Source: Cupriavidus sp. EM10 (GTDB lineage: Bacteria; Pseudomonadota; Gammaproteobacteria; Burkholderiales; Burkholderiaceae). From it: a stretch of DNA of 64,000 nucleotides. Both the position numbers and the translations under genes were made by a program. Positions 8,770 through 18,138 of the stretch are shown here, one piece after another (within the stretch, counting starts at the first letter, position 1; every line of letters starts with the position of its first letter). The stretch spans positions 1 through 64,000 of the forward strand of contig NZ_CP076061.1 in NCBI RefSeq assembly GCF_018729255.1, in the 5' to 3' direction. The notes beneath the pieces are model-generated. The model was not told the origin of the DNA, did no database searches, and saw only the letters and a program-made list of their open reading frames with translations.

Positions 8770-10383
8770 TCAGGCGGCCTGGCGCTGTGCCGATTCGTTG
8801 GCCAGTGCAAGCTGGCCGCCCAGCTTCGCCAGGAGTGCCGGCAGTTGCGCTGGATCGCTCACGCCGCCGTAGACGTAGTAGTCCGGGCGCACCACGATTA
8901 CGCGCACGCCGTGCTCGGCGAAAAAGCGGGCGTAGCGGCCACTGACGTCGCGCAGCACGCGGCCGGGACGGACCAGCGCGGGATCTGTCGTCACGCCGAT
9001 CGTGCTGCCGCCCAGCCGGGTCAGCAGGCCAGCCGATTCGCCGTCGATGTATTCGCCGGGGTCCGCGTCAATGGCGATCACCTGAAAGCCATTTGGGATC
9101 ATGTCGTCAAAACGACCGGTGCGCCCGCCATCCTCCACCTGTCCGTGCACGCCCAGCAGGCCGGCCACGCCGGTGACCCCAAAGTCAGTGCAGACCACGC
9201 CGCCGCTCAGGCCGGGGAAGGGCGGCAGCGGCGGCACCTGTCCGCTGAGAAAGGCGGCGTCGCGGCGCGCCGCGGCTTCGGTGTCGGCGATGCAGACGAC
9301 CTGGCCCATGGCGATCGACGCTTCGATCACGGCGCGCACCTGTGGCAGGCGTTCGGGCGTGTAGGTGTCGAGCACGTCGTCCGTGGCAAGGCCCCGTAGC
9401 AACAGGTCCAGCCGCCACGCTAGATTCCAGGCATCGCGGATACCCGAGCACATGCCCTGGCCCATGAACGGCGGCATCAGGTGCGCGGCGTCGCCGGCCA
9501 GCAGCACGCGGCCTTGGCGCCATTGCCGCGCCAGCAACGAGCGGAACTTGTAGACCGCGTAGCGCACCAGCGTCGCGTTGTTGGGGTTGACCCACGGCGA
9601 GAGGAGGTCCCAGACCTTGTCTTCTTGCTGAAGATCTTCGAGCCTCTCGTGCGGCAGTCGCATGAATTCCCAGCGGCGGTAGCCGGGCCCACCGGGCACC
9701 ATGGTCGTCGGGCGGGCGGGATTGCACCACTGGCCGATATCGGGCACGTCGAGCTTTACGCCAGGATTTGGCTGGACGTCGATCACCAGCCAGTCCTCCT
9801 GGAAGCCAAGGTCGTCCTGGCCGATGTCAGAAGCTCTGCGTACGAAGCTGTTGGCGCCGTCCGCACCAATCACGTAGCGGGCACGCACGGTGCGCGTCTG
9901 GCCGTCCGGCACCCACTGACCGTCCTGCATCGTGCCGTGGCGAAGCTGTATCTCGCAGTGGTCGGCGTGCTGCATCAGTGCCGTGGCTTCCCAGCCCTGG
10001 TTGACCTCGACCGTCGGCAGCGAACGTGCCTTGCCGTCGAGCAGTTTTTCAAGCGTGGGCTGGTTGAAGAGATAGCCGACCGGACCGTCGCTGATCGACT
10101 CGGCGGACCAGTCAATCTCGACCAGGGTCTTCCACTCTGCGTTGAACCATTGGTAGGTCGCCGATGGCTGGGAGATGGCGGCCACCTCCGTGCCGAGGCC
10201 CATCGCATGGAACACGCGGCGGATCTCGTGGTCGTGGAACACCGCGCGCGGCAGTGGGTAAAGCGACGGCCAGCGGTCGAATGCCGCCACACGGTAACCG
10301 CGCTGGCCAAGCAGGATGGACAGGGATTGGCCTACGGGGCCATAGCCGACGATTGCGACGTCGAGGATCTGGGTGTCAGTCAT
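8770..10383 (-). CDS. MhpA-like FAD-dependent aromatic hydroxylase
   Basis: The 537-residue class A flavin monooxygenase resembles 3-(3-hydroxyphenyl)propionate hydroxylase. It has the Rossmann motif GYGPVG at 13-18, the ADG motif (GADGANS) and the FAD-ribityl motif LAGDAAHLMPPFMGQG. Such enzymes ortho-hydroxylate a phenolic ring to a catechol. The gene is last of three in a minus-strand operon, downstream of an extradiol dioxygenase and an FAH hydrolase, so its product is likely the catechol they cleave. AAGGAAG precedes the ATG at 10383. The ring substrate (phenylpropanoid, alkylphenol or other) is inferred only by class. Confidence 0.87.
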   Translation of the reverse strand: MTDTQILDVAIVGYGPVGQSLSILLGQRGYRVAAFDRWPSLYPLPRAVFHDHEIRRVFHAMGLGTEVAAISQPSATYQWFNAEWKTLVEIDWSAESISDGPVGYLFNQPTLEKLLDGKARSLPTVEVNQGWEATALMQHADHCEIQLRHGTMQDGQWVPDGQTRTVRARYVIGADGANSFVRRASDIGQDDLGFQEDWLVIDVQPNPGVKLDVPDIGQWCNPARPTTMVPGGPGYRRWEFMRLPHERLEDLQQEDKVWDLLSPWVNPNNATLVRYAVYKFRSLLARQWRQGRVLLAGDAAHLMPPFMGQGMCSGIRDAWNLAWRLDLLLRGLATDDVLDTYTPERLPQVRAVIEASIAMGQVVCIADTEAAARRDAAFLSGQVPPLPPFPGLSGGVVCTDFGVTGVAGLLGVHGQVEDGGRTGRFDDMIPNGFQVIAIDADPGEYIDGESAGLLTRLGGSTIGVTTDPALVRPGRVLRDVSGRYARFFAEHGVRVIVVRPDYYVYGGVSDPAQLPALLAKLGGQLALANESAQRQAA

Positions 10384-10474
10384 GATGGCTTCCTTGATGC
10401 AGGCGCGAGTGTCTCCCTGGCGGCCGGGGTGCCGGCTGCCATCGGGACGGCTCACGCGGGAATGATGCGGATAC

Positions 10475-11443
10475 CTACTGCGCGGAGGCGTCCGGCGCTT
10501 CGGTGTTGCGGATGAAGTCGGGCGGCACGTCCGGGCCCCACTGGTACAGCGAGTCCTCAGGCGCGAAGTCGCCGGCCGGCCACGGCTGGTCGGCGGCCAC
10601 GAAGTCGATATCGGCCGAGAACTCGTTGAACGACCCCCACGGGTCCTGTACGTAGTGGAAGTAGTTCGAGCCCAGCACGTGGCGGCCGGTGCCCCAGCCG
10701 CGTGTATAGCCGGCGGCGGCCATCTGGGCGGCGCCCTGACCGACCATGTCGATGTCACGCACGTCCCACGCTGCATGGTGCCAGCCGCGTGCGGCGCTCT
10801 TGGCGAATGCCACCAGATGATGGTCGCTGCCGTGCGGGGCGTGCGTGAAGGCGATGATGTCGAGCGACTTGTCCGATAGCCGCAGGCCGATGGCACGGGC
10901 ATAGAAGTCGATCGCTCCCAGCACGTCGGGGGTGAACAGCAGCACGTGCGACAGCCGCTCCGGGTGGACAGTCTGCACTGCCGAGCGCACCACCGCACCG
11001 CGCGCGTTGGCCCCGGCGCCGACTGTCACATGTGGTGGCTTGGCGCTGGGGCTGGTCTTGGGGCCAACCTTCACCTGAAGCAGATTGCCGTCCGGATCGT
11101 GGAACCAGAGGCCGCCTGTCGCTGCGCCCTGCGGGGCGTCGGCCAGCACGGCTCCGGAATGTTCGACCTGCTGCGCCAGCCTGTCGAAGTCGCACTCGTA
11201 GCAGTTGAAGCTGAGGTAGGCGAGCGACTTCGTCGATTTGGGCAGGATGCGCGCCCAACGGTGGCCGTCGGCGGCGCGCAGTTCAAGTTCGCTGCCGTCG
11301 CGGGCCTCCTTCACGTCGAGCCCGAAGGCACGGTAGAAGCGGGCGGCATCATCGAGGGATGGCACGTTCAACGCGAAGTGGTCGATGGAATGCACAGCGG
11401 AACGTGCGGCCGCGTTCGATCCTGCCACCGGGCTATCGGGCAT
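10475..11443 (-). CDS. Type I extradiol ring-cleavage dioxygenase (two VOC domains)
   Basis: The 322-residue protein has two vicinal-oxygen-chelate modules (about 15-130 and 160-285). The iron ligands of the active C-terminal module can be placed at H166 (SHVLLFTPD), H223 (HHAAWDV) and E274 (FNEFSAD), so it should be a functional Fe(II) meta-cleaving dioxygenase of the 2,3-dihydroxybiphenyl/catechol 2,3-dioxygenase type. CGGAGAC precedes the ATG. It sits between the FAH hydrolase and the hydroxylase; the gaps are 51 and 91 bases. It probably cleaves the catechol made by the adjacent flavoprotein. Confidence 0.87.
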   Translation of the reverse strand: MPDSPVAGSNAAARSAVHSIDHFALNVPSLDDAARFYRAFGLDVKEARDGSELELRAADGHRWARILPKSTKSLAYLSFNCYECDFDRLAQQVEHSGAVLADAPQGAATGGLWFHDPDGNLLQVKVGPKTSPSAKPPHVTVGAGANARGAVVRSAVQTVHPERLSHVLLFTPDVLGAIDFYARAIGLRLSDKSLDIIAFTHAPHGSDHHLVAFAKSAARGWHHAAWDVRDIDMVGQGAAQMAAAGYTRGWGTGRHVLGSNYFHYVQDPWGSFNEFSADIDFVAADQPWPAGDFAPEDSLYQWGPDVPPDFIRNTEAPDASAQ

Positions 11444-11494
11444 GACTGTCTCCGTTGCCGCCGGCTCAGGTCGCCGGCGGTCAGTTCTATGAAG

Positions 11495-12337
11495 TTACTT
11501 CGCTTCGTCGACGATGGGATTCGACAGCGTGCCAATCTTTTCGACCACCACCTCGCACACGTCGCCTTGTTTCATCAGCAGCTTCGGCTCCCGCGCCCAG
11601 CCGATGCCGGCCGGTGTGCCGGAAACGATCACATCGCCGGCTTCGAGCGTGATGGCCTCGGAGATGACAGAGATCAGCGTCTCGACGTCGAAGATCATGT
11701 CGTCCGTGCTGGCCGACTGCACCACCTGGCCATTCAGCTTCGTCTGCAGCAGCAGGCCGCGCGCGCCGGGCGGCAGTTCGTCGGCAGTAACGAGGTCGGG
11801 ACCGAAGCCGCCGGTGCCGTCAAAATTCTTGCCGACCGTCCACTGCGGTGCCTTGAACTGGTATTCGCGTACCGAACCATCGTTGAACAGGGAGTAACCG
11901 GCCACGTGCGACAGCGCGTCTTCCTTGCGGATGTGGCGGCCACCCTTGCCGAGAACCACGGCCACTTCGCCTTCGAAGTCGAGGCCGGCACAGTCCTCGA
12001 CGGCGGGGCGGACCAGCGCCTGTCCGTGCGCGACCAAACTCGTGTGGACGCGGAAGAACAGCGTCGGATAGTTCGGCTGCTCGTACGGGCTTTCCTTGGT
12101 GTGGTCGGCGTAGTTGAGGCCCACGCAGATGATTTTCGGCGGCCGGGACAGCGGCGGAAGCAGGGTCAAATCGGCTTCATCCAGAAGTTCGCCCTTGGCC
12201 GACTCGCCCAGCGCAACCAGATCCGCGCCGCGCGCCAAGACGGATTCGAGCGGTTCGTCGCCCACCACGCGGATTTGCGCCCCTTGGCGCACACCGACTG
12301 CGCGTCGGCCCTGAAATTCGAAACTGACGAAACGCAT
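11495..12337 (-). CDS. Fumarylacetoacetate hydrolase-family protein
   Basis: The 280-residue protein belongs to the FAH fold group that hydrolyses or isomerises dicarbonyl products of ring cleavage. Metal ligands are visible at E122 and E124 (DFEGE) and D153 (FNDGS). It is first in the operon, ahead of the dioxygenase and hydroxylase, and would process the meta-cleavage product. The ATG at 12337 has AGGAGA upstream; the frame extends to 12406, but that part would run through the operator region. Its promoter faces the divergent TetR gene. Whether it acts as hydrolase, decarboxylase or isomerase is not decided by sequence. Confidence 0.85.
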   Translation of the reverse strand: MRFVSFEFQGRRAVGVRQGAQIRVVGDEPLESVLARGADLVALGESAKGELLDEADLTLLPPLSRPPKIICVGLNYADHTKESPYEQPNYPTLFFRVHTSLVAHGQALVRPAVEDCAGLDFEGEVAVVLGKGGRHIRKEDALSHVAGYSLFNDGSVREYQFKAPQWTVGKNFDGTGGFGPDLVTADELPPGARGLLLQTKLNGQVVQSASTDDMIFDVETLISVISEAITLEAGDVIVSGTPAGIGWAREPKLLMKQGDVCEVVVEKIGTLSNPIVDEAK

Positions 12338-12358
12338 CTGAGGTCTCCTATTCCATGT

Positions 12359-12405
12359 TGACAAACTTGTCATAACGGATTGTAGCCAAGTTGACAAATT
12401 CATCA
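12359..12405. promoter_or_regulatory. Two TetR-type operator sites between catabolic operon and regulator
   Basis: A perfect 14-bp palindrome TGACAAACTTGTCA is at 12359-12372. A degenerate copy TGACAAATTCATCA is at 12392-12405. Their centres are 33 bases apart, about three helical turns, so two dimers would bind the same face. They lie just upstream of the FAH gene (start 12337) and of the divergent TetR gene (12470). Confidence 0.75.
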
Positions 12406-12469
12406 ATTGAAACCTGACTAGGAAAAACCCGAAGTCACCGGGCTGCTAGAATGCAACGCAAATCACCAA

Positions 12470-13204
12470 ATGACACGTATGTCAGCGAAGACCGAGACCG
12501 AAGTGACGCAGGACATCGCCGGCGCCAGCACAGAAAATTACCGTGCCCGCGTAGCGGCCATCCGCAGGGAAAACACCCGAAATCGACTCATTGAGTCGGC
12601 GTTGGGGGTGTTCGCAGAGAAGGGGCCGGACGGCGCGATGATCGACGACTTCATCGCGGCGGCCGGTGTGGCACGGGGCACGTTCTACAACTACTTCCGG
12701 ACGACGGGCGAGTTGCTGTCGGCCGTGGCGGCCGAGGTGAGCGACGAGGTCTTGGCCGTGATCGACCCCGTTGTAAGGCAGTTCGATGACCCCGCCATGC
12801 GAATGGCCGTGGGCTGTCGCCTCTTCATGCACATGGCAGTCCGTTATCCGCTATGGGGCGCCTTCATCACGCGTGTGGGCACGCGGCGCGGCTCGCGCGG
12901 ACGACGGCTGGACGCCTACATGACGCGCGACCTGGAGGTCGGCATCGCCCAGGGGCGCTTCGTCGTGCCACACGTCGAGGTGGCGCGCGACCTGGCATTG
13001 GGCGCATTGGTCTACGGCATTGGCACCATGCTGCGTCCGGGCGCACCGGACGACTATCCCGAGCAGGTTATTCTGGCCGTACTGAGGGCACTGGGCGTCG
13101 CGCAGGCTGAGGCGGTGGCACTTGCCACGGCGCCACTCCCGAAGACGGATGCGCCGCAAGGTGTGGTCTTCGAGAGGATCGCGGCGAATCCACAACCGGA
13201 GTGA
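12470..13204 (+). CDS. TetR/AcrR-family transcriptional regulator
   Basis: The 244-residue protein has an N-terminal TetR helix-turn-helix (about 38-85, with GVARGTFYNYF as recognition helix) and a ligand-binding C-terminal domain. It has an unusually long N-terminal tail of about 30 residues before the DNA-binding domain. It diverges from the meta-cleavage operon and is its likely repressor, relieved by an aromatic inducer. No clear Shine-Dalgarno sequence precedes 12470; the ATG at 12479 is an alternative start that changes only three residues. Confidence 0.88.
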   Translation: MTRMSAKTETEVTQDIAGASTENYRARVAAIRRENTRNRLIESALGVFAEKGPDGAMIDDFIAAAGVARGTFYNYFRTTGELLSAVAAEVSDEVLAVIDPVVRQFDDPAMRMAVGCRLFMHMAVRYPLWGAFITRVGTRRGSRGRRLDAYMTRDLEVGIAQGRFVVPHVEVARDLALGALVYGIGTMLRPGAPDDYPEQVILAVLRALGVAQAEAVALATAPLPKTDAPQGVVFERIAANPQPE

Positions 13205-13275
13205 AAGACTCCAGCGCCGTGTCCAGTGTCGACGCGCGCTTTTCTTCTGCGGTCCAGCCCTGCGCACGGCCAAGG

Positions 13276-14187
13276 CTAACCGTTATGCGCTTTCACATAG
13301 TGCGCTGCCGCGCGTTCGAATAGCGTCGACAGATGCGCCGCCGCCGGTGTCAGCGGTAGCCCGGCACGCGCGATGCGGACGATGTCCGCGCTGTCGATCC
13401 GCTCGGCGATGGGGATCACCTCCACCATGCCGCAGAGCAGTGGCGAGTCCACCCATTGCCGGGGCAGCAACGTCAGAGCGTCCGTCATCGACAGCAGCGC
13501 GGCCACACCGATCATCGACTCGGCCTGCACCATCGCAACGGGCGGAGGGAGACCGTGGCGGGCAAAGGCGTCGGCGAACTCGGCTTCAAGCGGCTGGCGC
13601 GCGCCGGTGAGAATCCATTCCGCGTCGATCAGGTCCGCCAGCCTGCGCGCGTGGCGGCGCGGGTGGCCCTTGCGGCCGGCCACGAGACGGCCGTTTTCGA
13701 ATAGCAGGTCGACGCTGTAGCGGTCGGTGTCGATGCGCTCCGGGCGCGGGCCGATGTAGAAATCAAGGGTGCCGTCCGCCAGGCGCGATTCGAGCGCCGG
13801 GAAGAAGCCCTCTACCATGTGCAGCCGCACGCCCGGGTGCGATCTGCGGAAGGACGGAAACACTTCGGGCACCAGCGCCAGCCACGTTGCGCCTGACAGC
13901 CCCATCGCCACCGTACCGGTCTGCCGCCCCTGCAACTGTTCGACCTCTTCCCGAGCCCTCCGGATCTCCTCCATCGCGGCGTGGGCGCGGCGCAGGAAGG
14001 CTTCGCCGATGGCTGTGGGGACAACGCCGCGCGCGTGGCGCTCCAGCAGTGGTGTGCCGAGTTCAGCCTCCAGTTCGCGCAGGCTGCGAGTCAACGCAGG
14101 CTGGGTCAGGCCAAGGCTGCGCGAGGCGCCGCGGATGCTGCGCGTTTCGGCGATGGCGACGAAGTCACGTAGGTGGTGGAGTTTCAT
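13276..14187 (-). CDS. LysR-family transcriptional regulator
   Basis: The 303-residue LysR protein has its winged helix-turn-helix at 1-60 (SLGLTQPALTRSLRELE) and a periplasmic-binding-like effector domain. The start at 14187 gives the usual MKLHHLRDF opening; a frame extending to 14298 has no homology. It diverges from a Bug receptor gene and probably activates the receptor-monooxygenase-porin-amidohydrolase genes on the plus strand. Confidence 0.88.
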   Translation of the reverse strand: MKLHHLRDFVAIAETRSIRGASRSLGLTQPALTRSLRELEAELGTPLLERHARGVVPTAIGEAFLRRAHAAMEEIRRAREEVEQLQGRQTGTVAMGLSGATWLALVPEVFPSFRRSHPGVRLHMVEGFFPALESRLADGTLDFYIGPRPERIDTDRYSVDLLFENGRLVAGRKGHPRRHARRLADLIDAEWILTGARQPLEAEFADAFARHGLPPPVAMVQAESMIGVAALLSMTDALTLLPRQWVDSPLLCGMVEVIPIAERIDSADIVRIARAGLPLTPAAAHLSTLFERAAAHYVKAHNG

Positions 14188-14223
14188 GGCATTTCCATAC
14201 TGATAACCAACAGGCATCGAGGG

Positions 14224-14235
14224 GGCAATATTGCC
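14224..14235. promoter_or_regulatory. Candidate LysR-type binding palindrome
   Basis: The perfect 12-bp palindrome GGCAATATTGCC lies 37 bases upstream of the LysR start and 65 bases upstream of the Bug receptor start. It is the only clear dyad in this divergent region. Confidence 0.5.
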
Positions 14236-14300
14236 ATCTTTTCGTAGCCACTGGAGTTGCCTAGCATGCCTCCACACACAAAAACGAAACGGAGACAACC

Positions 14301-15302
14301 ATGATTCGCCCCCATTCCCGCGCGCCGCAGGGTCGCCTGGCCGCTCTTGCGGCTTGCGCTGCCGCCTTGTTTTCGGCCACGCCGCCCACTCATGCCGAGA
14401 CGTTCCCCTCTCGCACCGTCCGCCTGATCAGCCCGTTTCCGGCCGGAAGCGGCCCAGACGCCGTGTCGCGTCTGCTCGGCGAGCGACTTGGCAAGGAGTG
14501 GGGACAAGCGGTCATCGTCGACCCGCGCCCGGGTGGCAACGGGTTTATCGCGATGGAAGCCGGCAAGCGTGCGGCTGCCAACGGGCATGAGTTGATCGTC
14601 GCCGACGTCGGCCACCTTGCCATCAACCCCGGTCTCTTCAAGAAGATGCCCTACGATCCGCGCCGTGACTTCGTGCCGGTCTCCGGGTTGTACCGGGCGG
14701 CGTTCTTCGTGGTGGTGTCGCAGCAGAGCCCGCTACAAAGCATGAGGGAATTGATCGCCGCAGCGAAGAAAGCGCCAGACGCGGTCAGCTACGGCTCGTG
14801 GGCGGTCGGCAGTACGGGTCATCTTGGTGCCGCCCAGCTTGAGGCGGCTACCGGCACGCATATGCTGCATGCGCCTTACAAGGACACTGCGCAGCTATAC
14901 ACCGCTGTAGCCAACGGCGAAGTCACCTGGGCACTGGGCACTTACGCCACGGCCGGGCCGCTGATCCAGGCAGGCAAGCTGCGGGTGCTCGCAGTGGCCG
15001 ACAGCGCGCGCTCGGGGGTGTTGCCGAATGTGCCGACCATCGCCGAGGCGGGTGGGCCGGCCGGCCTGGAGGCGTCGAGCTGGGTGGCACTGCTGGCCCC
15101 CGCCGGCACGCCGCCGGCGACGGTCGGCGCCGTCGGCAAGGCGGTGCGCGCGGTGCTGGGCGAATCCGACGTCAAGGCCAGCCTGGCGACCTTCGGGTTC
15201 ACGCCGGCCCCGGCCACGGGCGACGACGTGGCCGCCTGGGTCATACGTGACAGCCAGCGTTACGCCGAACTGATCAAGCGCACCGGCGCCACCATCAACT
15301 GA
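14301..15302 (+). CDS. Bug (TctC-family) periplasmic solute-binding protein
   Basis: The 333-residue protein has a signal peptide of about 33 residues (ending near THA) and the Bug fold signature: VRLISPFPAGSGPD at the binding loop, then the repeated loop containing YGSWAVGST. Bug proteins bind carboxylates and aromatic acids, often without a dedicated permease nearby, as here (no TctA/TctB seen). CGGAGAC precedes the ATG. It heads a gene series with a flavin monooxygenase 10 bases downstream, then porin and amidohydrolase, so it likely captures the substrate of that pathway. Confidence 0.9.
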   Translation: MIRPHSRAPQGRLAALAACAAALFSATPPTHAETFPSRTVRLISPFPAGSGPDAVSRLLGERLGKEWGQAVIVDPRPGGNGFIAMEAGKRAAANGHELIVADVGHLAINPGLFKKMPYDPRRDFVPVSGLYRAAFFVVVSQQSPLQSMRELIAAAKKAPDAVSYGSWAVGSTGHLGAAQLEAATGTHMLHAPYKDTAQLYTAVANGEVTWALGTYATAGPLIQAGKLRVLAVADSARSGVLPNVPTIAEAGGPAGLEASSWVALLAPAGTPPATVGAVGKAVRAVLGESDVKASLATFGFTPAPATGDDVAAWVIRDSQRYAELIKRTGATIN

Positions 15303-15312
15303 GGATTTCGTT

Positions 15313-16968
15313 GTGAACACCGTAGAAACCGATGTCGTGATCGTCGGCGGGGGGCCGGCCGGCCTGATGCTGGCGATCGAACTGGGCTGCCGCGGCGTAG
15401 CTTGCCTGCTGCTGGAGGAGGATCGCGATCCGCCGGATTTTCCCAAGGCCAACGCCACGTCGGCCCGCACGATGGAGCACTACCGCCGGCGCGGCTTCGC
15501 GGCCGATGTCCGCGCGTTGGGCCTGCCGCCAGACTATCCGCAGGACCTGGTCTACTGCACGCGTCTCGCGAAGGCGGAACTGACTCGCTTCCGCGTGCCC
15601 AGCCGCGCCCAGGCGGCCAGCCGCTCAGCGTTTGGAGACTACGGCGAGGCATCGTGGCCCACGCCCGAGCTGCCGCATCGGGCCCAGCAGATGTATATCG
15701 AGCCGATCCTGCGGCGTGAAGCGGCGAAGTATACGAGCGTCGACCTGCGCTTTGGTCACCGGGCGGTGCGCGTGGCCGACGTCGGCGACGGCGTCGAGGT
15801 CGATGTCATGCCGGAGAGCGATGGCGATTTATGGCGCGTGAATGCGCGCTACGTCGTCGGCTGCGATGGGCCGCGCAGCCTCGTGCGCAAAACCCTCGGT
15901 ATCCAGTATGAAGGGCAGGGCGGCGAGAAGCGCGACTTTTTTGGCGGCCAGATGCTGTCAATCTATTTCCGGTCGGGCGATCTGTACGACGTGCTTGGCA
16001 AGGAGAAGGCGTGGCAGTACTGGGCCGTCAACGGCGGCCAGCGCGGGCTGCTGATCGCGATCGACGGGGTCGATCATTTTCTGCTCGCGGTGCAGTTGCA
16101 GGAGGGCGAGCAGCCGGGCGACATCGATCCCGCCGCCGCGGCACTTGCCGTGGTCGGCGCACCGCATGAATTCCGTCTCATCGGCATGATGCCGTGGATT
16201 GCAGGCTACACGCTGGTCGCCACGCGCCTGGGGGCGGGCCGCATGTTCCTGGCGGGCGATGCAGCGCACCTGTTCACGCCGACGGGTGGCATGGGCTACA
16301 ACACATCGATCGACGACGCCGTCAATCTTGGCTGGAAGCTGGCGGCCGTACTGCAAGGCAGCGCCCCCGCCGACTTGCTCGACAGCTATGACAGCGAGCG
16401 CCGCCCGATGGCAGTGCGCAATACCGCTTTCGCCCGTCGCATGGCAGACAGCATCGGCAACATCCCCATCGTTCGGGATCTCGAAGCAGAGGGCGCCAAC
16501 AGCGACGCCGCGCGTGCCGAACTGGGCCGCGCGCTGGCGGTACATGTCGCAAACGAATTCAACATCCCCGGCCTGCAACTTGGCGTGTGCTATCTCGACA
16601 GCCCTGTTGTCGCCCGCGAGCCCGGCACGCCACCGCCGGATGATCCCAACCGCTACGTCGCCAGCGGCTGGCCCGGTGCTCGCGCGCCTCACGCCATGGT
16701 CGACGGCGAAGTGCTGTTCGACCGCTTCGGGCGCGATTTCACGCTGCTGTCGTTCGACGGGGCCGACTGTTCGGCATGGCAACGCGCGGCGCAGGAACGA
16801 GGCATCCGGCTCGACGTGCTGGCCGTCGCTGATGCCGGCGCTCGCTCGCTGTATGGCGCCCCCACCGTGCTGGTCCGTCCGGACCACCACGTTGCCTGGC
16901 GCGGCGAGGCGTGTGCCGACGCTGCCGCCGTGCTGATCATGGCGACCGGAGGTGTTCGCCCGGGCTGA
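15313..16968 (+). CDS. FAD-dependent aromatic monooxygenase
   Basis: The 551-residue class A flavoprotein hydroxylase has GGGPAG at 12-17, the DG motif GCDGPRS and the LAGDAAHLFTP ribityl motif. A thioredoxin-like C-terminal extension of the phenol-hydroxylase type follows. The start is GTG at 15313, ten bases after the Bug receptor stop, with GAGG about 8 bases upstream. It is distinct in sequence from the hydroxylase at 8770-10383. With the uptake genes around it, it probably performs the first oxidative step on an imported aromatic compound. Confidence 0.85.
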   Translation: MNTVETDVVIVGGGPAGLMLAIELGCRGVACLLLEEDRDPPDFPKANATSARTMEHYRRRGFAADVRALGLPPDYPQDLVYCTRLAKAELTRFRVPSRAQAASRSAFGDYGEASWPTPELPHRAQQMYIEPILRREAAKYTSVDLRFGHRAVRVADVGDGVEVDVMPESDGDLWRVNARYVVGCDGPRSLVRKTLGIQYEGQGGEKRDFFGGQMLSIYFRSGDLYDVLGKEKAWQYWAVNGGQRGLLIAIDGVDHFLLAVQLQEGEQPGDIDPAAAALAVVGAPHEFRLIGMMPWIAGYTLVATRLGAGRMFLAGDAAHLFTPTGGMGYNTSIDDAVNLGWKLAAVLQGSAPADLLDSYDSERRPMAVRNTAFARRMADSIGNIPIVRDLEAEGANSDAARAELGRALAVHVANEFNIPGLQLGVCYLDSPVVAREPGTPPPDDPNRYVASGWPGARAPHAMVDGEVLFDRFGRDFTLLSFDGADCSAWQRAAQERGIRLDVLAVADAGARSLYGAPTVLVRPDHHVAWRGEACADAAAVLIMATGGVRPG

Positions 16969-17032
16969 TCTCCATGCAGCCCCGTAGTCCTGCTTCATCG
17001 CCAAGACAAAAGACAACAACGAGGAGGAGACC

Positions 17033-18127
17033 ATGAAGTTTCACAACCTGGCGCTGGCCTGTGCCACCGCCATGCCCGCGCTCGCCTGCGCGCAATCGTC
17101 CGTCACGCTCTACGGCGTGGTTGACACCGGTATCGAATACGTCAACCACATTGGCACGGCCAGCAATAGCGTCGTGCGCATGAACACGCTCTCTGGCATG
17201 GTGCCCTCACGCTGGGGTCTGCGCGGAACCGAAGACCTTGGCGGTGGCGCCAAGGCGAATTTCGCACTCGAATCGGGCTTCGCCCCCGACTCCGGTGCGA
17301 TGAACCAAGGCGGCCGGCTGTTCGGCCGCCAGGCGTGGGTGGGACTGTCGAACGACTGGGGGCAGGTGTCGCTCGGCCGCCAGTACACCATGCTGTTCTG
17401 GGCCATGCTGGACGCCGACATTCTTGGTCCGAACACCTTCGGCTCGAGTTCTCTCGATAACTACATCCCGAACGCCCGAGCCGACAACGCCATCGCCTAC
17501 AAGGGCAGGTTCGGCGGCCTGACTCTTGGCGCCACCTACAGCTTCGGTCGCGATGTGGCCAATGCCGGGCCAAGCCCTGCCGGTACCAACTGCGCGGGCG
17601 AGAACCCGGCCGACCACGCGGCTTGCCGCGAATGGTCGGCGATGGTGCAGTACGAGACGAAGCAGTTTGGCCTGGCGGCGGCCTACGACTCGATCCGCGG
17701 CGCCCCCGGCGCATTCGGCGGACTGAACACGAGCGGCAAGTCGGATGACCGTTTGTCGGTGAGTGCATACGCCTTGCTGGACCGCGTGAAGCTCGGCGCC
17801 GGCTGGCTGCGGCGCGACAACGAAGGCAGCCCCACCCGGCTGAGCGATCTGTGGTACGCCGGCGCAGCGTGGGACATCACGCCTGCCTTCAATCTTGCAG
17901 GCCAGGCCTACTACCTGCGTTACCACGGTAGCGACAGCAAGGCGATGCTCTACGCGATGCGCGGCGTGTACAGCTTCTCGAAGCGCACGGCGATCTACGC
18001 CACGGTGGGCTACATCAATAACGACGGCCAGCTAGGCCTGTCGGTCAGTAGCGGCTCGGCGGGCGCGAACCCGGCGGCGGGAGGTTCGCAACTGGGCGCG
18101 ATGGCTGGCGTCCGCCACGTGTTCTGA
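17033..18127 (+). CDS. Burkholderiales-type trimeric outer membrane porin
   Basis: The 364-residue protein has a 20-residue signal peptide (cleavage after ACA) followed by SSVTLYGVVDTGIEYV, the standard opening strand of neisserial/Burkholderia porins. It ends in VRHVF, a terminal beta-strand ending in phenylalanine as needed for outer membrane assembly. GAGGAGGAG precedes the ATG and suggests high expression. It lies between a catabolic monooxygenase and an amidohydrolase, so it may be a pathway-specific pore. Confidence 0.92.
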   Translation: MKFHNLALACATAMPALACAQSSVTLYGVVDTGIEYVNHIGTASNSVVRMNTLSGMVPSRWGLRGTEDLGGGAKANFALESGFAPDSGAMNQGGRLFGRQAWVGLSNDWGQVSLGRQYTMLFWAMLDADILGPNTFGSSSLDNYIPNARADNAIAYKGRFGGLTLGATYSFGRDVANAGPSPAGTNCAGENPADHAACREWSAMVQYETKQFGLAAAYDSIRGAPGAFGGLNTSGKSDDRLSVSAYALLDRVKLGAGWLRRDNEGSPTRLSDLWYAGAAWDITPAFNLAGQAYYLRYHGSDSKAMLYAMRGVYSFSKRTAIYATVGYINNDGQLGLSVSSGSAGANPAAGGSQLGAMAGVRHVF

Positions 18128-18138
18128 CGGGGCGTAAT

